21,090 nt of DNA from an uncultured Collinsella sp. (GCA_900541025.1 UQIL01000032.1:1-21090); one strand, 5' to 3'; counted from the first letter of the stretch, positions 8,000 through 15,300 are shown. Numbers and translations are program-made. The notes: generated by a model from the sequence alone, not told the origin.

Positions 8000-9034
8000 T
8001 CACTCGATGCCGTACAAGCGCTGTGCCGTGCCGCCAAGCATAAGGTCCTTGTCCGTATCACTTAAATCTGTGGCGCGGACGCAGGCGACACCCTCTGTTA
8101 GCCACTCGCGTTTAACGGGATAACTCGTACCAAAGACAATATGGTCTGCACCAAGGACTTCAACCGCACAGGCAAGAAGCGTCTCGCCCCAAGGCTGGGC
8201 ATGGGACATGTCGAAATAGATGTTGTTCTCGAGGCGCTTGGAAACGGTCTCGGTATCGACCTGAAAACGTCCAGAGGCATCAGGGCGCTTGGGGCCGTGA
8301 GGCAGCAGCATCTCCTTGAACGCAAAGTATGCGCCACCGAGCATGGAGTGGACCATCTTGATATTAGGATAGCGCTCGAAGAAATCACCAAAGATCTCGC
8401 GGCCGATCGCCGTAGTTTGGTCGACGCAGCGACCATAAGAGCGGCGAAGGTTGTCGTACGCGAGAAGCGACTCGTTCTCGACCGGTACGGGAACATGGTG
8501 GACGTAAACGGTGACGTTGCGCTCGTTCAGGTGCTCGAAGAAGCTCGAGAAAACCCGGTCGTCGAGATAGCGCTTGCCGTAGTGAGCGCAGAGCTGCACA
8601 CCAGCAAAACCATCGTCGAGCCTGCGGTCGAGCTCCTCTAAATTTGCCTTGGTGCCAAAGGGTGGCACAGCGACAAGCGGAATCAGGCGGCCATTTGACG
8701 CCTTCGCGTCAGCGGCCATACCGTCGTTGAAGCGCCGACACATCTCGAGCGACATCCACTCGTGGCAGCCGGGGAGCTTGAGGATCGCCTTGTCGACCCC
8801 CGCCTCATCCATATCGGCCAAGCGCTTCTCGAGGGTGTAGTCGCCCTCGATGTAATTAAGGCCCGGAGAACCGGCGGGCATCTCGATCACGATCTGTCGC
8901 TTGCCGACGGAATTCACGGTCAGATAGCCTTCGGTGTCGTAGGCGCGGGGCACCTCGGCCAAAAACTGTTCGCAGAGCGTCTCGTCATGAAAGATGCGCT
9001 CGTCGAACCAGTAGGAATTTGCATCGATAATCAT
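8000..9034 (-). CDS. Amidohydrolase-2 (ACMSD-like) TIM-barrel protein lacking usual metal ligands
   Basis: The 344-residue protein follows the amidohydrolase-2 pattern. It has a first strand MIID, a central VYVHHVP, a KMVHSMLGG segment, and a final strand IVFGTSYP before a C-terminal RLYG(I). In metal-dependent members the first strand reads D-x-H-x-H and the last strand has G-S-D-x-P. Here these are DANSY (Asn6, Tyr8) and GTSYP (Ser304), so the usual His pair and catalytic Asp are absent. The central His179/180 and His229 remain. Metal-independent lactonases and isomerases exist in the superfamily, so a lactone or sugar-acid reaction is conceivable. It is the first gene of the PTS operon. 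The ATG at 9034 has only a weak GGCGG ribosome site. Confidence 0.75.
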   Translation of the reverse strand: MIIDANSYWFDERIFHDETLCEQFLAEVPRAYDTEGYLTVNSVGKRQIVIEMPAGSPGLNYIEGDYTLEKRLADMDEAGVDKAILKLPGCHEWMSLEMCRRFNDGMAADAKASNGRLIPLVAVPPFGTKANLEELDRRLDDGFAGVQLCAHYGKRYLDDRVFSSFFEHLNERNVTVYVHHVPVPVENESLLAYDNLRRSYGRCVDQTTAIGREIFGDFFERYPNIKMVHSMLGGAYFAFKEMLLPHGPKRPDASGRFQVDTETVSKRLENNIYFDMSHAQPWGETLLACAVEVLGADHIVFGTSYPVKREWLTEGVACVRATDLSDTDKDLMLGGTAQRLYGIE

Positions 9035-9066
9035 TGGTTGGAACCGCCTTTCATCTTGTTGAGAAC

Positions 9067-9096
9067 ATTCTAGAAAAGCGGGTACCCGGGCATCAA
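9067..9096 (-). promoter_or_regulatory. Promoter of the amidohydrolase / ceramidase-like / PTS operon
   Basis: On the minus strand, TTGATG (9091-9096) and TAGAAT (9067-9072) are separated by 18 bp. That is a good sigma-70-type match, placing the start about 25 nt before the first gene's ATG. The spacer contains the palindrome CGGGTACCCG. Confidence 0.55.
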
Positions 9097-9115
9097 TTCC
9101 AGCTTAAGCCTACTG

Positions 9116-9132
9116 TATTCCATTTTGGAATA
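9116..9132. promoter_or_regulatory. LysR-type dyad upstream of the operon promoter
   Basis: TATTCC and GGAATA flank a 5-nt centre, a perfect dyad that also satisfies the T-N11-A rule for LysR sites. It is centred about 30 bp upstream of the -35 box, where activators usually bind. It could instead serve another dimeric regulator. Confidence 0.45.
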
Positions 9133-9202
9133 GAACTTACCGCTCACATGCGAACCTTGCTCGCTCAAAGAGACAAAGCGTTAGCAGCACGGGCTTAGAC
9201 AG

Positions 9203-9241
9203 AAAACGGCCGGCCCGCATCCGTTGCGGGCCGGCCGTTTT
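9203..9241 (-). terminator. Intrinsic terminator of the HTH-aminotransferase gene
   Basis: Perfect 17-bp arms (9203-9219 and 9225-9241), very GC-rich, with a 5-nt loop and TTTT at the minus-strand 3' side. It begins 21 bp after the stop codon of the fusion gene. Confidence 0.9.
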
Positions 9242-9261
9242 AGTACAGGCTACCTTTGTCG

Positions 9262-10782
9262 TTACGACTGGCGGTAGTGATCGAAGAAGTCGGCGAGATC
9301 TTCGAGGGACTCTTTGAGCACTTCCATGCGCGGCAGGTACACGATACGGAAGTGGTCGGGCTCAGCCCAGTTGAAGCCGCCGCCGCGCGTGATCAGAATC
9401 TTCTTCTCGTGCAGCAGGTCAAGGGCGAACTGCTCGTCATCGGTAATGTTGAACTTCTTCACATCCATCTTGGGGAAGATGTAGAACGCCGCACGCGGCT
9501 TAACCACCGAGATGCCGTCAATCTTGTTGAGCGCCTCATACACAAAGTTGCGCTGCTCGTAGACACGGCCGCCGGGGCGGATGTAGTCGTTGACGGACTG
9601 ATGGCCACCGAGCGCCGTCTGAACGATCGACTGAGCCGGCACGTTGGAGCACAGGCGCATGTTGGAGAGCATGTTGATGCCCATGATGAAGTCGCTCATG
9701 CAGCGCTGGTTGCCCGAAAGCACCATCCAGCCAATACGATAGCCCGCGATCATGTGCGACTTGGACAGACCGCTAAAGGTGACGCAGGGCAGATCGGGAG
9801 CGAGCGAGGCAATCGAGACGTGCTCGTAGCCGTCCATGCACAGGCGGTCGTAGATCTCATCAGCAAAGATCATCAGCTGATGCCTGCGTGCAACCTCGAC
9901 GATGCCCTCGAGCATCTCGCGCGGATAGACGGAACCCGTGGGGTTGTTGGGGTTGATGATGACGAGGGCTTTGGTCGCGCTCGTGATCTTGGACTCCATA
10001 TCCTCCAGGTCGGGATACCAATCCGCCTGCTCATCGCACAGATAATGTACGGGATGACCGCCAGCAAGGGTTGCGCACGCCGTCCAGAGCGGATAGTCGG
10101 GGCTGGGGATCAGAATCTCGTCGCCATTGTCGAGCAGCGCGTTCATCGAAAGCTGAATGAGCTCGGACACGCCGTTGCCCGTGTAGATATGCTCCATCTG
10201 AACATTGGGCAGGCCCTTGATCTGCGAATACTGCATGATTGCCTTGCGCGCGGAGAACAGGCCGCGCGAATTGGAATAGCCTTCGCAGTCGGGCAGCTGC
10301 TGGCGCATGTCCTTGATGACCTCATCGGGCGTGCGGAAACCGAAGGGCGCCGGGTTGCCGATATTGAGCTTGAGGATGCGCTCGCCCTCGTCCTCCATAC
10401 GGGCGGCCTCGTCGACGACGGGACCGCGCACGTCATACAGGACGTTATCGAGCTTGGTGGATTTAGAAAAAGTACGCATGGTGGTGCTCCTTGCAATTTG
10501 AGCTGAGGGATGGGGTTCGGGCTTGGAATCGTTGCGGGGTGATGATGCCTCGCCTTGATCGGCGTCGCCGGCAAGCAGCCAGGTAACATCGACCTCCAAA
10601 ATACGGGCGAGCAGCTCAGCCACATCGCGCCGCGGGATCGTCTTGCCGCTCACATATTGGCTCATCTGACTCTTGCCGAGTTTTTTGCCGAGCATCTCCG
10701 ATGCGCGGATCACGTCCGACTGGCGAACGTCGCGATCGGACATAGCCTGTCGCAGGCGATCGCTAAACGTCTCTTGGGCCAC
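9262..10782 (-). CDS. alaA: XRE helix-turn-helix fused to AlaA-like alanine aminotransferase
   Basis: The 506-residue chain reads through without a stop. Residues about 5-72 form an XRE/lambda-repressor-type DNA-binding domain (QSDVIRASEMLGKKL, KSQMSQYVSGKTIPRRD, LEVDVTWLLAGD). A polar linker (about 73-100) follows. From Met102 the sequence follows E. coli AlaA along its whole length: KLNIGNPAPFGF, YTGNGVSELI, PSPDYPLWTA, INPNNPTG, FADEIYD, and SGLSK with PLP Lys about 341. The enzyme half therefore looks active, making alanine from pyruvate and glutamate. GTG at 10780-10782 has AAGGAGG in front; the ATG at 10833 lies inside an operator palindrome and has no such site. An internal ATG at 10479 with its own AAGGAG could give a free 405-residue AlaA, the length of the E. 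coli enzyme. It differs from MocR/GabR regulators, which carry a GntR-type domain. Confidence 0.9.
   Translation of the reverse strand: MAQETFSDRLRQAMSDRDVRQSDVIRASEMLGKKLGKSQMSQYVSGKTIPRRDVAELLARILEVDVTWLLAGDADQGEASSPRNDSKPEPHPSAQIARSTTMRTFSKSTKLDNVLYDVRGPVVDEAARMEDEGERILKLNIGNPAPFGFRTPDEVIKDMRQQLPDCEGYSNSRGLFSARKAIMQYSQIKGLPNVQMEHIYTGNGVSELIQLSMNALLDNGDEILIPSPDYPLWTACATLAGGHPVHYLCDEQADWYPDLEDMESKITSATKALVIINPNNPTGSVYPREMLEGIVEVARRHQLMIFADEIYDRLCMDGYEHVSIASLAPDLPCVTFSGLSKSHMIAGYRIGWMVLSGNQRCMSDFIMGINMLSNMRLCSNVPAQSIVQTALGGHQSVNDYIRPGGRVYEQRNFVYEALNKIDGISVVKPRAAFYIFPKMDVKKFNITDDEQFALDLLHEKKILITRGGGFNWAEPDHFRIVYLPRMEVLKESLEDLADFFDHYRQS
10477..10492 (-). promoter_or_regulatory. Internal ribosome site and start for free AlaA
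   Basis: AAGGAG (10487-10492) stands 7 nt before an in-frame ATG (10477-10479) at the exact point where AlaA homologues begin. This suggests two products from one gene: the HTH fusion and the enzyme alone. It could also be a relic of a fusion between two once separate, coupled genes. Confidence 0.5.
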
Positions 10783-10800
10783 TAGAACCTCCTTGCTGGC

Positions 10801-10885
10801 AAAGTTCAATTTATAGAACACGAATTGAACCATGGTTCAATTTAGCAAGCAGTATAACGCGGCGCTTCATTCGAAAGTTCAATTT
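10801..10885. promoter_or_regulatory. Phased operator array upstream of the HTH-aminotransferase gene
   Basis: GTTCAATTT occurs three times in the same orientation, at 10804-10812, 10835-10843 and 10877-10885. The 31-bp and 42-bp steps are close to three and four helical turns, so all copies face the same side of DNA. The middle copy is half of a perfect 20-bp palindrome. Minus-strand promoter candidates use the sites themselves: TTGAAC (10835-10840) with TATAAA (10810-10815, spacer 19), or TTGAAC (10877-10882) with TTATAC (10852-10857, spacer 19). Autoregulation by the encoded HTH domain is the simple inference. Confidence 0.65.
10823..10842. promoter_or_regulatory. Perfect 20-bp palindromic operator
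   Basis: AATTGAACCATGGTTCAATT is fully self-complementary and lies 40-60 bp upstream of the GTG start. It fits a dimeric XRE-type repressor and overlaps a candidate -35 element. Confidence 0.65.
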
Positions 10886-10944
10886 CATAAGAAAATGTAT
10901 CGGACTCCGAGATCTGCCCAAAGCAAACAATGGCGTGTACACGT

Positions 10945-11802
10945 TTAGAGGTATTCGAGAAAACGGGCGGCGGCAAGCGAAACGTCGGCCGTTCGATATA
11001 TGGCATTGATCTGCCGATGGGGATGTCCCTCGAGCGAACGCACGGCAACATCGAACTGACAACGGCGCAAGATGAGCGCGGGAAGAATGCTCACGCCCAG
11101 GCCGTCCTCGACCATAGCCATAATCGCATAATCATCCCAGGTCGACAGCTTGGAGCACACCGTCAGCCCCGCCCGACGGAACAGCGGCGTAATCTCGTCA
11201 TCGGTGCCGCGTTCTAGCAGAATAAACTGCTCGTTGGCTAAATCGGCAAGAGAAACGACCTCCGCCGTGGCAAGCAAAGAATCTGCCGGCACTACCGCCA
11301 TCAACTCGTCGCGCACCAAAGACCGCGATGCCATGCCGTTTTCTCGTGGCTCACGCGGGATAAAGCCCAGGTCGCAGCGGCCTTCCGCCACCCATTGCTC
11401 AATCTCGGAGTAATCACCCATCAGCAGCTCGTAATCGACATCCGGATGATCGGCGCGAAAGCGCGCAATCACCGGCGGCAGCACGTGGGTCGCCACACTC
11501 GAAAACGTACCGATTCAGATTTTGCCGCGCATGAGCCCGCGCATCTCATCCACCCGTCGCTGCAAGCGAGTGAATTCCTCGCAGAGCGCCTCGACAGCCG
11601 GCATGACCTGCCGCCCGTCGGCAGAAAGCACTACGCCCTCGCGACTGCGGTCGAGCACCTTAAAGCCCCAATCGGCCTCAAGATCGGCCACCATACGGCT
11701 CACGCCCGACTGCGAATAGCTCAGGCGCTCGGCAGCACGCGTAAAGCTTCCGGCGCGCACCGTCTCCAGCAGCACCTGCATCTTTTGAATATTCGTTTCC
11801 AC
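10945..11802 (-). pseudogene. LysR-family regulator interrupted by one in-frame TGA
   Basis: Two open segments lie in the same frame and together make one LysR protein of about 285 residues. The first (codons 1-95) has the DNA-binding domain, with AGSFTRAAERLSYSQSGVSRM. The second is a full effector-binding domain ending LAAARFLEYL. The break is a TGA at 11515-11517 (codon 96) between GKI and IGTFSSVATHVLPP. Homologues usually have Arg in the GK-I-R-IG position, so a CGA to TGA change explains it. There is no frameshift and the rest looks undecayed, so the mutation is recent, a sequencing error, or read through. The GTG start follows GGTGGAGG. It is divergent from the DMT transporter, its likely target. 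Confidence 0.8.
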
Positions 11803-11819
11803 GACACGCCTCCACCTTT

Positions 11820-11838
11820 ACATGAATTTTTGTCATGT
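11820..11838. promoter_or_regulatory. LysR-type dyad near the start of the broken LysR gene
   Basis: ACATGA and TCATGT flank a 7-nt spacer and satisfy T-N11-A. It lies 18 bp upstream of the GTG, downstream of the probable promoter, where it could serve autorepression. Confidence 0.45.
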
Positions 11839-11847
11839 TAGCCATGC

Positions 11848-11875
11848 ATTATATTCGCTTTTCTTCTATTGCCAG
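11848..11875 (-). promoter_or_regulatory. Promoter of the broken LysR gene
   Basis: On the minus strand, CTGGCA (11870-11875) and a consensus TATAAT (11848-11853) are 16 bp apart. The upstream edge touches the dyad at 11875-11891. Confidence 0.5.
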
Positions 11876-11891
11876 TTCACCCATAGTGAAC
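11875..11891. promoter_or_regulatory. LysR-type dyad between divergent LysR and DMT genes
   Basis: GTTCAC CCATA GTGAAC is a perfect 17-bp dyad with T-N11-A spacing. It lies next to the LysR -35 box and overlaps a weak plus-strand promoter (TTCACC, 17 bp, AATATA at 11899-11904) for the transporter. Confidence 0.5.
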
Positions 11892-11920
11892 ATGCTCGAA
11901 TATAGAGGGGACGGAAGCGC

Positions 11921-12832
11921 ATGGACAACGGACTGTTTACGTACTTAGCAGCATTGCTATTGTTTGGCTCCAACGGCATCATCGCCGCTGCCATCGCGCT
12001 GCCGAGCTCCGATATCGTGCTACTGCGCACGTTTTTGGGCGCCCTCTCGCTTGTCACTATCCTTGCCATCACCCAACGCCATAAACTGCAGGCGCCATCT
12101 CGTCCCCGCGAAGCCGCAGCACTCCTTCTGTCGGGAGCCGCGCTGGGTGCCAGCTGGATTTTTCTGTTCCGTGCCTACCAGACGATCGGCGTCGGCGTAT
12201 CCTCGCTGCTGTACTACTGTGGCCCCATCATTGTCATGGCGCTCTCCCCACTCATCTTTGGTGAAAAACTGACCGGCGGCAAAATCGCCGGGTTTATCGC
12301 CGTCGCCTGCGGTGCTTTTCTCATTGCAGCACAAGGTCTAGGCGGCAATATGCCCATTGCGGGTATCGTCTGCGGTATCGCCTCGGCATTTTGCTATGCG
12401 CTGATGGTCATCGCTAGCAAGGGTGCGCCACACATCGAAGGCCTCGAGAACTCCACGCTCCAGGTGAGCGCCGCCTTTGTGACCGCGCTGGTCCTCACGC
12501 TCATCACGCAGGGCGCTCCCTCATTCCTGTCCGTCGGCGTCGCCGCCAGTATTGATTGGCACGCCGTCGTCATGCTCGGCGTCGTCAACACCGGCATCGG
12601 TTGCCTGCTCTACTTTAGTGCCGTCGCCAAGCTGCCCGTCCAGACCGTCGCGGTCGTCGGCTACCTCGAGCCGCTTTCGGCCGTCGTGTTCTCGGCCGTC
12701 TTTTTGGGCGAAGCCATAACACCGGTCCGCCTGATGGGTGCCGCGCTTATCATCGGCGGCGCGATTTTTTGCGAACTCGCCGGCAAACGCGCAAACGCCA
12801 AGGCTGGCATCGCCCAGACAGCACGTGCTTAA
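11921..12832 (+). CDS. DMT/EamA-family membrane transporter
   Basis: The 303-residue protein is made of two EamA repeats of about five helices each. It begins LFTYLAALLLFGSNGIIAA. The segment ASWIFLFRAYQTIGVGVSSLLYYCGPIIVMALSPLIFGEKLT is typical of the first repeat. The second repeat ends with VVGYLEPLSAVVFSAVFLGEAITPVRLMGAALIIGGA, and a short basic tail follows. Family members export amino acids, nucleosides or other small metabolites. The ATG at 11921 is preceded by GGGGACGGAAG. It is divergent from the interrupted LysR gene with dyads between them, so its control may be altered if that regulator is lost. Confidence 0.88.
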   Translation: MDNGLFTYLAALLLFGSNGIIAAAIALPSSDIVLLRTFLGALSLVTILAITQRHKLQAPSRPREAAALLLSGAALGASWIFLFRAYQTIGVGVSSLLYYCGPIIVMALSPLIFGEKLTGGKIAGFIAVACGAFLIAAQGLGGNMPIAGIVCGIASAFCYALMVIASKGAPHIEGLENSTLQVSAAFVTALVLTLITQGAPSFLSVGVAASIDWHAVVMLGVVNTGIGCLLYFSAVAKLPVQTVAVVGYLEPLSAVVFSAVFLGEAITPVRLMGAALIIGGAIFCELAGKRANAKAGIAQTARA

Positions 12833-12866
12833 AAGCCCCTGCTTTGAAATGCTACCTACGTACATA

Positions 12867-12890
12867 AATAATCCCCAGCTGGGGATTATT
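12867..12890. terminator. 24-bp perfect palindrome, probable terminator after the DMT gene
   Basis: The arms AATAATCCCC and GGGGATTATT enclose AGCT, giving full self-complementarity. It starts 35 bp after the transporter's stop. Only ATT and scattered T follow, so it might instead be an operator upstream of kup. Confidence 0.55.
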
Positions 12891-12921
12891 GTCTAAAATA
12901 ACCTGATGTGCCAAACTGCTC

Positions 12922-12951
12922 TTGTATGTATAAAGACGGCATAAAGATAAT
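12922..12951 (+). promoter_or_regulatory. Candidate kup promoter
   Basis: TTGTAT (12922-12927) and GATAAT (12946-12951) are 18 bp apart and about 40 bp before the start. The leader is too short for a c-di-AMP riboswitch, which often controls potassium transporters. Confidence 0.4.
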
Positions 12952-12990
12952 CTGCCCTAAACAGATAACCGGATGTCTAAGGGAGTCCAC

Positions 12991-15219
12991 GTGGCACACA
13001 ACAAACTGGAGGCAAGCCCCCAAGACCAGCGTGGTCAAGGCGGGCACGGAGCCATCCCCCTCTCCGCTGGCATGCTGCTTGTAACGCTCGGCGTCGTCTA
13101 TGGCGACATCGGCACGAGCCCCATGTACACCATGAAATCAATCGTCGCCAACAACGGCGGCATCGGTACCGTCAGCGAGGACATGATCCTGGGCGCGCTT
13201 TCGCTCGTCATCTGGACCATGACACTCGTGACCACGGTCAAGTACGTGGTAATCGCCATGAAGGCCGACAACCACAACGAAGGCGGCATCTTCGCCCTGT
13301 TTAGCCTGGTGCGAAAAGTGGCACCATGGCTGATTCTCCCCGCCATGATCGGCGGCGCGGCGCTGCTCGCCGACGGCATCCTCACCCCCGCGGTCACGGT
13401 CACCACAGCCATCGAGGGCCTGCGTACCATCGAGTGGGGCCACGCGCTGCTGGGCGACGGCCAGACCAACGTCATCATCATCACCATCATCATTATCTGC
13501 GGCCTATTTGCCATGCAGCGCGCCGGTACCTCGTCGATCGGCAAGCTGTTCGGCCCGCTCATGACGTTGTGGTTCCTGTTCCTGGCAGGCGCCGGCCTGT
13601 TCAACATGCTCGGCAACCTGTCCATCCTGCGCGCGCTCAACCCCATCCGCGGCATCATGTTCCTGTTCTCGCCCATCAACCACTCGGGCATCATGGTGCT
13701 CGGCTTTGTCTTCCTGTCGACGACCGGCGCCGAGGCCCTCTACTCGGACATGGGCCACGTTGGCAAGGCCAACATCTATGCATCCTGGCCGTTTGTTAAG
13801 GCGGCCCTTATCCTCAACTATCTGGGTCAGGGAGCTTGGCTGCTCGCCAATAACTCCAACCCCCAGATGCTCGCGATGGATATCGTCAACCCGTTTTATA
13901 TGATGCTTCCCGAGCCCCTGCGCCCCTTTGCCATCGTGCTTTCGGCCGTAGCGGCCATCATCGCCTCGCAGGCGCTCATCACCGGCTCGTTCTCGCTGGT
14001 ATCCGAGGCCACGCGCCTCAACCTTATGCCGCATCTGCGCATCCACTACCCCAGCGACACCAAGGGCCAGCTCTATATTCCGCTCGTCAACAACATCATG
14101 TGGGTCGGCTGCATCTTCATCGTGCTGCTGTTCCAAAACTCCGAGCGCATGGAGAGCGCCTACGGCCTCGCCATTACCGTGACCATGCTCATGACCACGA
14201 CGCTTTTGACGAGCTATATCGCTGGCATTCTCAAGCACAAGCTGGGCGCCTGCGTCTTCGCCCTGCTCTTCGGTGCCATTGAGCTGTGCTTCTTTGCCTC
14301 GTGCCTCACCATGTTCTTTGACGGCGGCTATGTGATGATCTTCCTGGCCGCACTGCTGTTTGGCCTTATGTACGTGTGGCGCCGTGGCACCGCCATCGAG
14401 CGCACGCAGACGATTCTGTTGCCCGTCTCCAAGTACATCGATCAGCTCAACCGCCTGCGCAACGACGAGACCTATCCCGTGCTCGCCGACAATCTGGTAT
14501 TTCTCACCAACAGCCCCGACCCGCTCACGCTCGACCGCGACGTGCTCTATTCCATCCTGGATAAGCATCCCAAGCGCGCCAAGGCATATTGGTTCATCAA
14601 CGTGCACGTTACCGACGAACCCTATACGCACGAGTATTCCGTCGAGACCTTTGGCACGGACTTCCTCTTCCGCGTTCGCCTGGACCTGGGCTTTAAAGTC
14701 AACCAGCGCGTCAACGCCTATCTGCGTCAGATCGTCGGCGACTTGATGGCATCGGGCGAGCTGCCGCCGCAACATCACACCTACTCCATCTACGAGACAC
14801 GCGGCAACGTGGGTGACTTCCGCTTTTGCATGCTGCGCAAGATGCTTGCCCCCGAAACGGACATCAACCGCAATGACCACCGCGTGATGGCCATCAAGTA
14901 CGCCGTCCGCCGCGCCTGCGGAAGCCCGGCACGCTGGTACGGTCTCGAGAACTCGGCCATCATCATCGAGTACGTGCCGCTGTTTGCCCGCATGCGCCCG
15001 GCCGTTAAGCTCGTGCGCACCCAGGTGCCGCTCGAGGTTCAGATCGAAGAGGCCGAGGAAATGGAAGTCGACATCTTCTCGGACGACTTGGTCAACGGCA
15101 ACGAGGCCGGTAGGGACATGAACGCCGATCCCACCGAGCTGCTCGAGAGCGTCGCCGATACGCCCGAACAGCAACTCGACGGACTCGAGAGCACCCAGTT
15201 CAACGACGCCAACTTCTAA
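12991..15219 (+). CDS. kup: Kup-type potassium uptake transporter
   Basis: The 742-residue protein belongs to the KUP/HAK/KT family of proton-coupled potassium importers. GVVYGDIGTSPMYTMKSI near residues 34-51 is the family signature, with the conserved Asp39. Other markers are NHNEGGIFALFSLV, GDGILTPAVTV-like LADGILTPAVTV, and SAYGLAITVTMLMTT. About twelve membrane helices run to about residue 465, and a soluble C-terminal domain of roughly 270 residues follows. The extreme C-terminus is acidic and Glu-rich, longer than in E. coli Kup (622 residues). GTG at 12991 has AAGGGAG 5 nt upstream; an in-frame ATG at 12973 lacks a ribosome site and is the alternative start. It is monocistronic, with its own terminator. 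Confidence 0.95.
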   Translation: MAHNKLEASPQDQRGQGGHGAIPLSAGMLLVTLGVVYGDIGTSPMYTMKSIVANNGGIGTVSEDMILGALSLVIWTMTLVTTVKYVVIAMKADNHNEGGIFALFSLVRKVAPWLILPAMIGGAALLADGILTPAVTVTTAIEGLRTIEWGHALLGDGQTNVIIITIIIICGLFAMQRAGTSSIGKLFGPLMTLWFLFLAGAGLFNMLGNLSILRALNPIRGIMFLFSPINHSGIMVLGFVFLSTTGAEALYSDMGHVGKANIYASWPFVKAALILNYLGQGAWLLANNSNPQMLAMDIVNPFYMMLPEPLRPFAIVLSAVAAIIASQALITGSFSLVSEATRLNLMPHLRIHYPSDTKGQLYIPLVNNIMWVGCIFIVLLFQNSERMESAYGLAITVTMLMTTTLLTSYIAGILKHKLGACVFALLFGAIELCFFASCLTMFFDGGYVMIFLAALLFGLMYVWRRGTAIERTQTILLPVSKYIDQLNRLRNDETYPVLADNLVFLTNSPDPLTLDRDVLYSILDKHPKRAKAYWFINVHVTDEPYTHEYSVETFGTDFLFRVRLDLGFKVNQRVNAYLRQIVGDLMASGELPPQHHTYSIYETRGNVGDFRFCMLRKMLAPETDINRNDHRVMAIKYAVRRACGSPARWYGLENSAIIIEYVPLFARMRPAVKLVRTQVPLEVQIEEAEEMEVDIFSDDLVNGNEAGRDMNADPTELLESVADTPEQQLDGLESTQFNDANF

Positions 15220-15241
15220 CACGCCACCAGCCATTGACGAC

Positions 15242-15279
15242 AACGGCCTCGCATCTCATAGGAGGTGCGAGGCCGTTTT
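15242..15279 (+). terminator. Intrinsic terminator of kup
   Basis: Arms at 15242-15257 and 15262-15277 pair almost perfectly around an ATAG loop and are followed by TTTT. It begins 22 bp after the kup stop and also lies just beyond the convergent bile salt hydrolase end. Confidence 0.9.
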
Positions 15280-15300
15280 ATGTCGCAACGGACCAGTGAA

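Noticed and set aside
9256..10506. A 416-residue plus-strand open frame
   Set aside because: It lies fully antisense to the AlaA-like coding sequence, whose protein is clearly recognisable. High GC produces long shadow frames.
11515..11517. Selenocysteine or programmed read-through at the LysR TGA
   Set aside because: LysR proteins have no selenocysteine at this place, no SECIS-like hairpin was evident, and one CGA to TGA change explains it simply.
12891..12990. c-di-AMP (ydaO-type) riboswitch before kup
   Set aside because: The leader after the candidate promoter is only about 30-40 nt, too short for that aptamer.
13504..15243. A 579-residue minus-strand open frame
   Set aside because: It is antisense to kup and has a low-complexity composition rich in His, Glu and Gly, as expected of a shadow frame.
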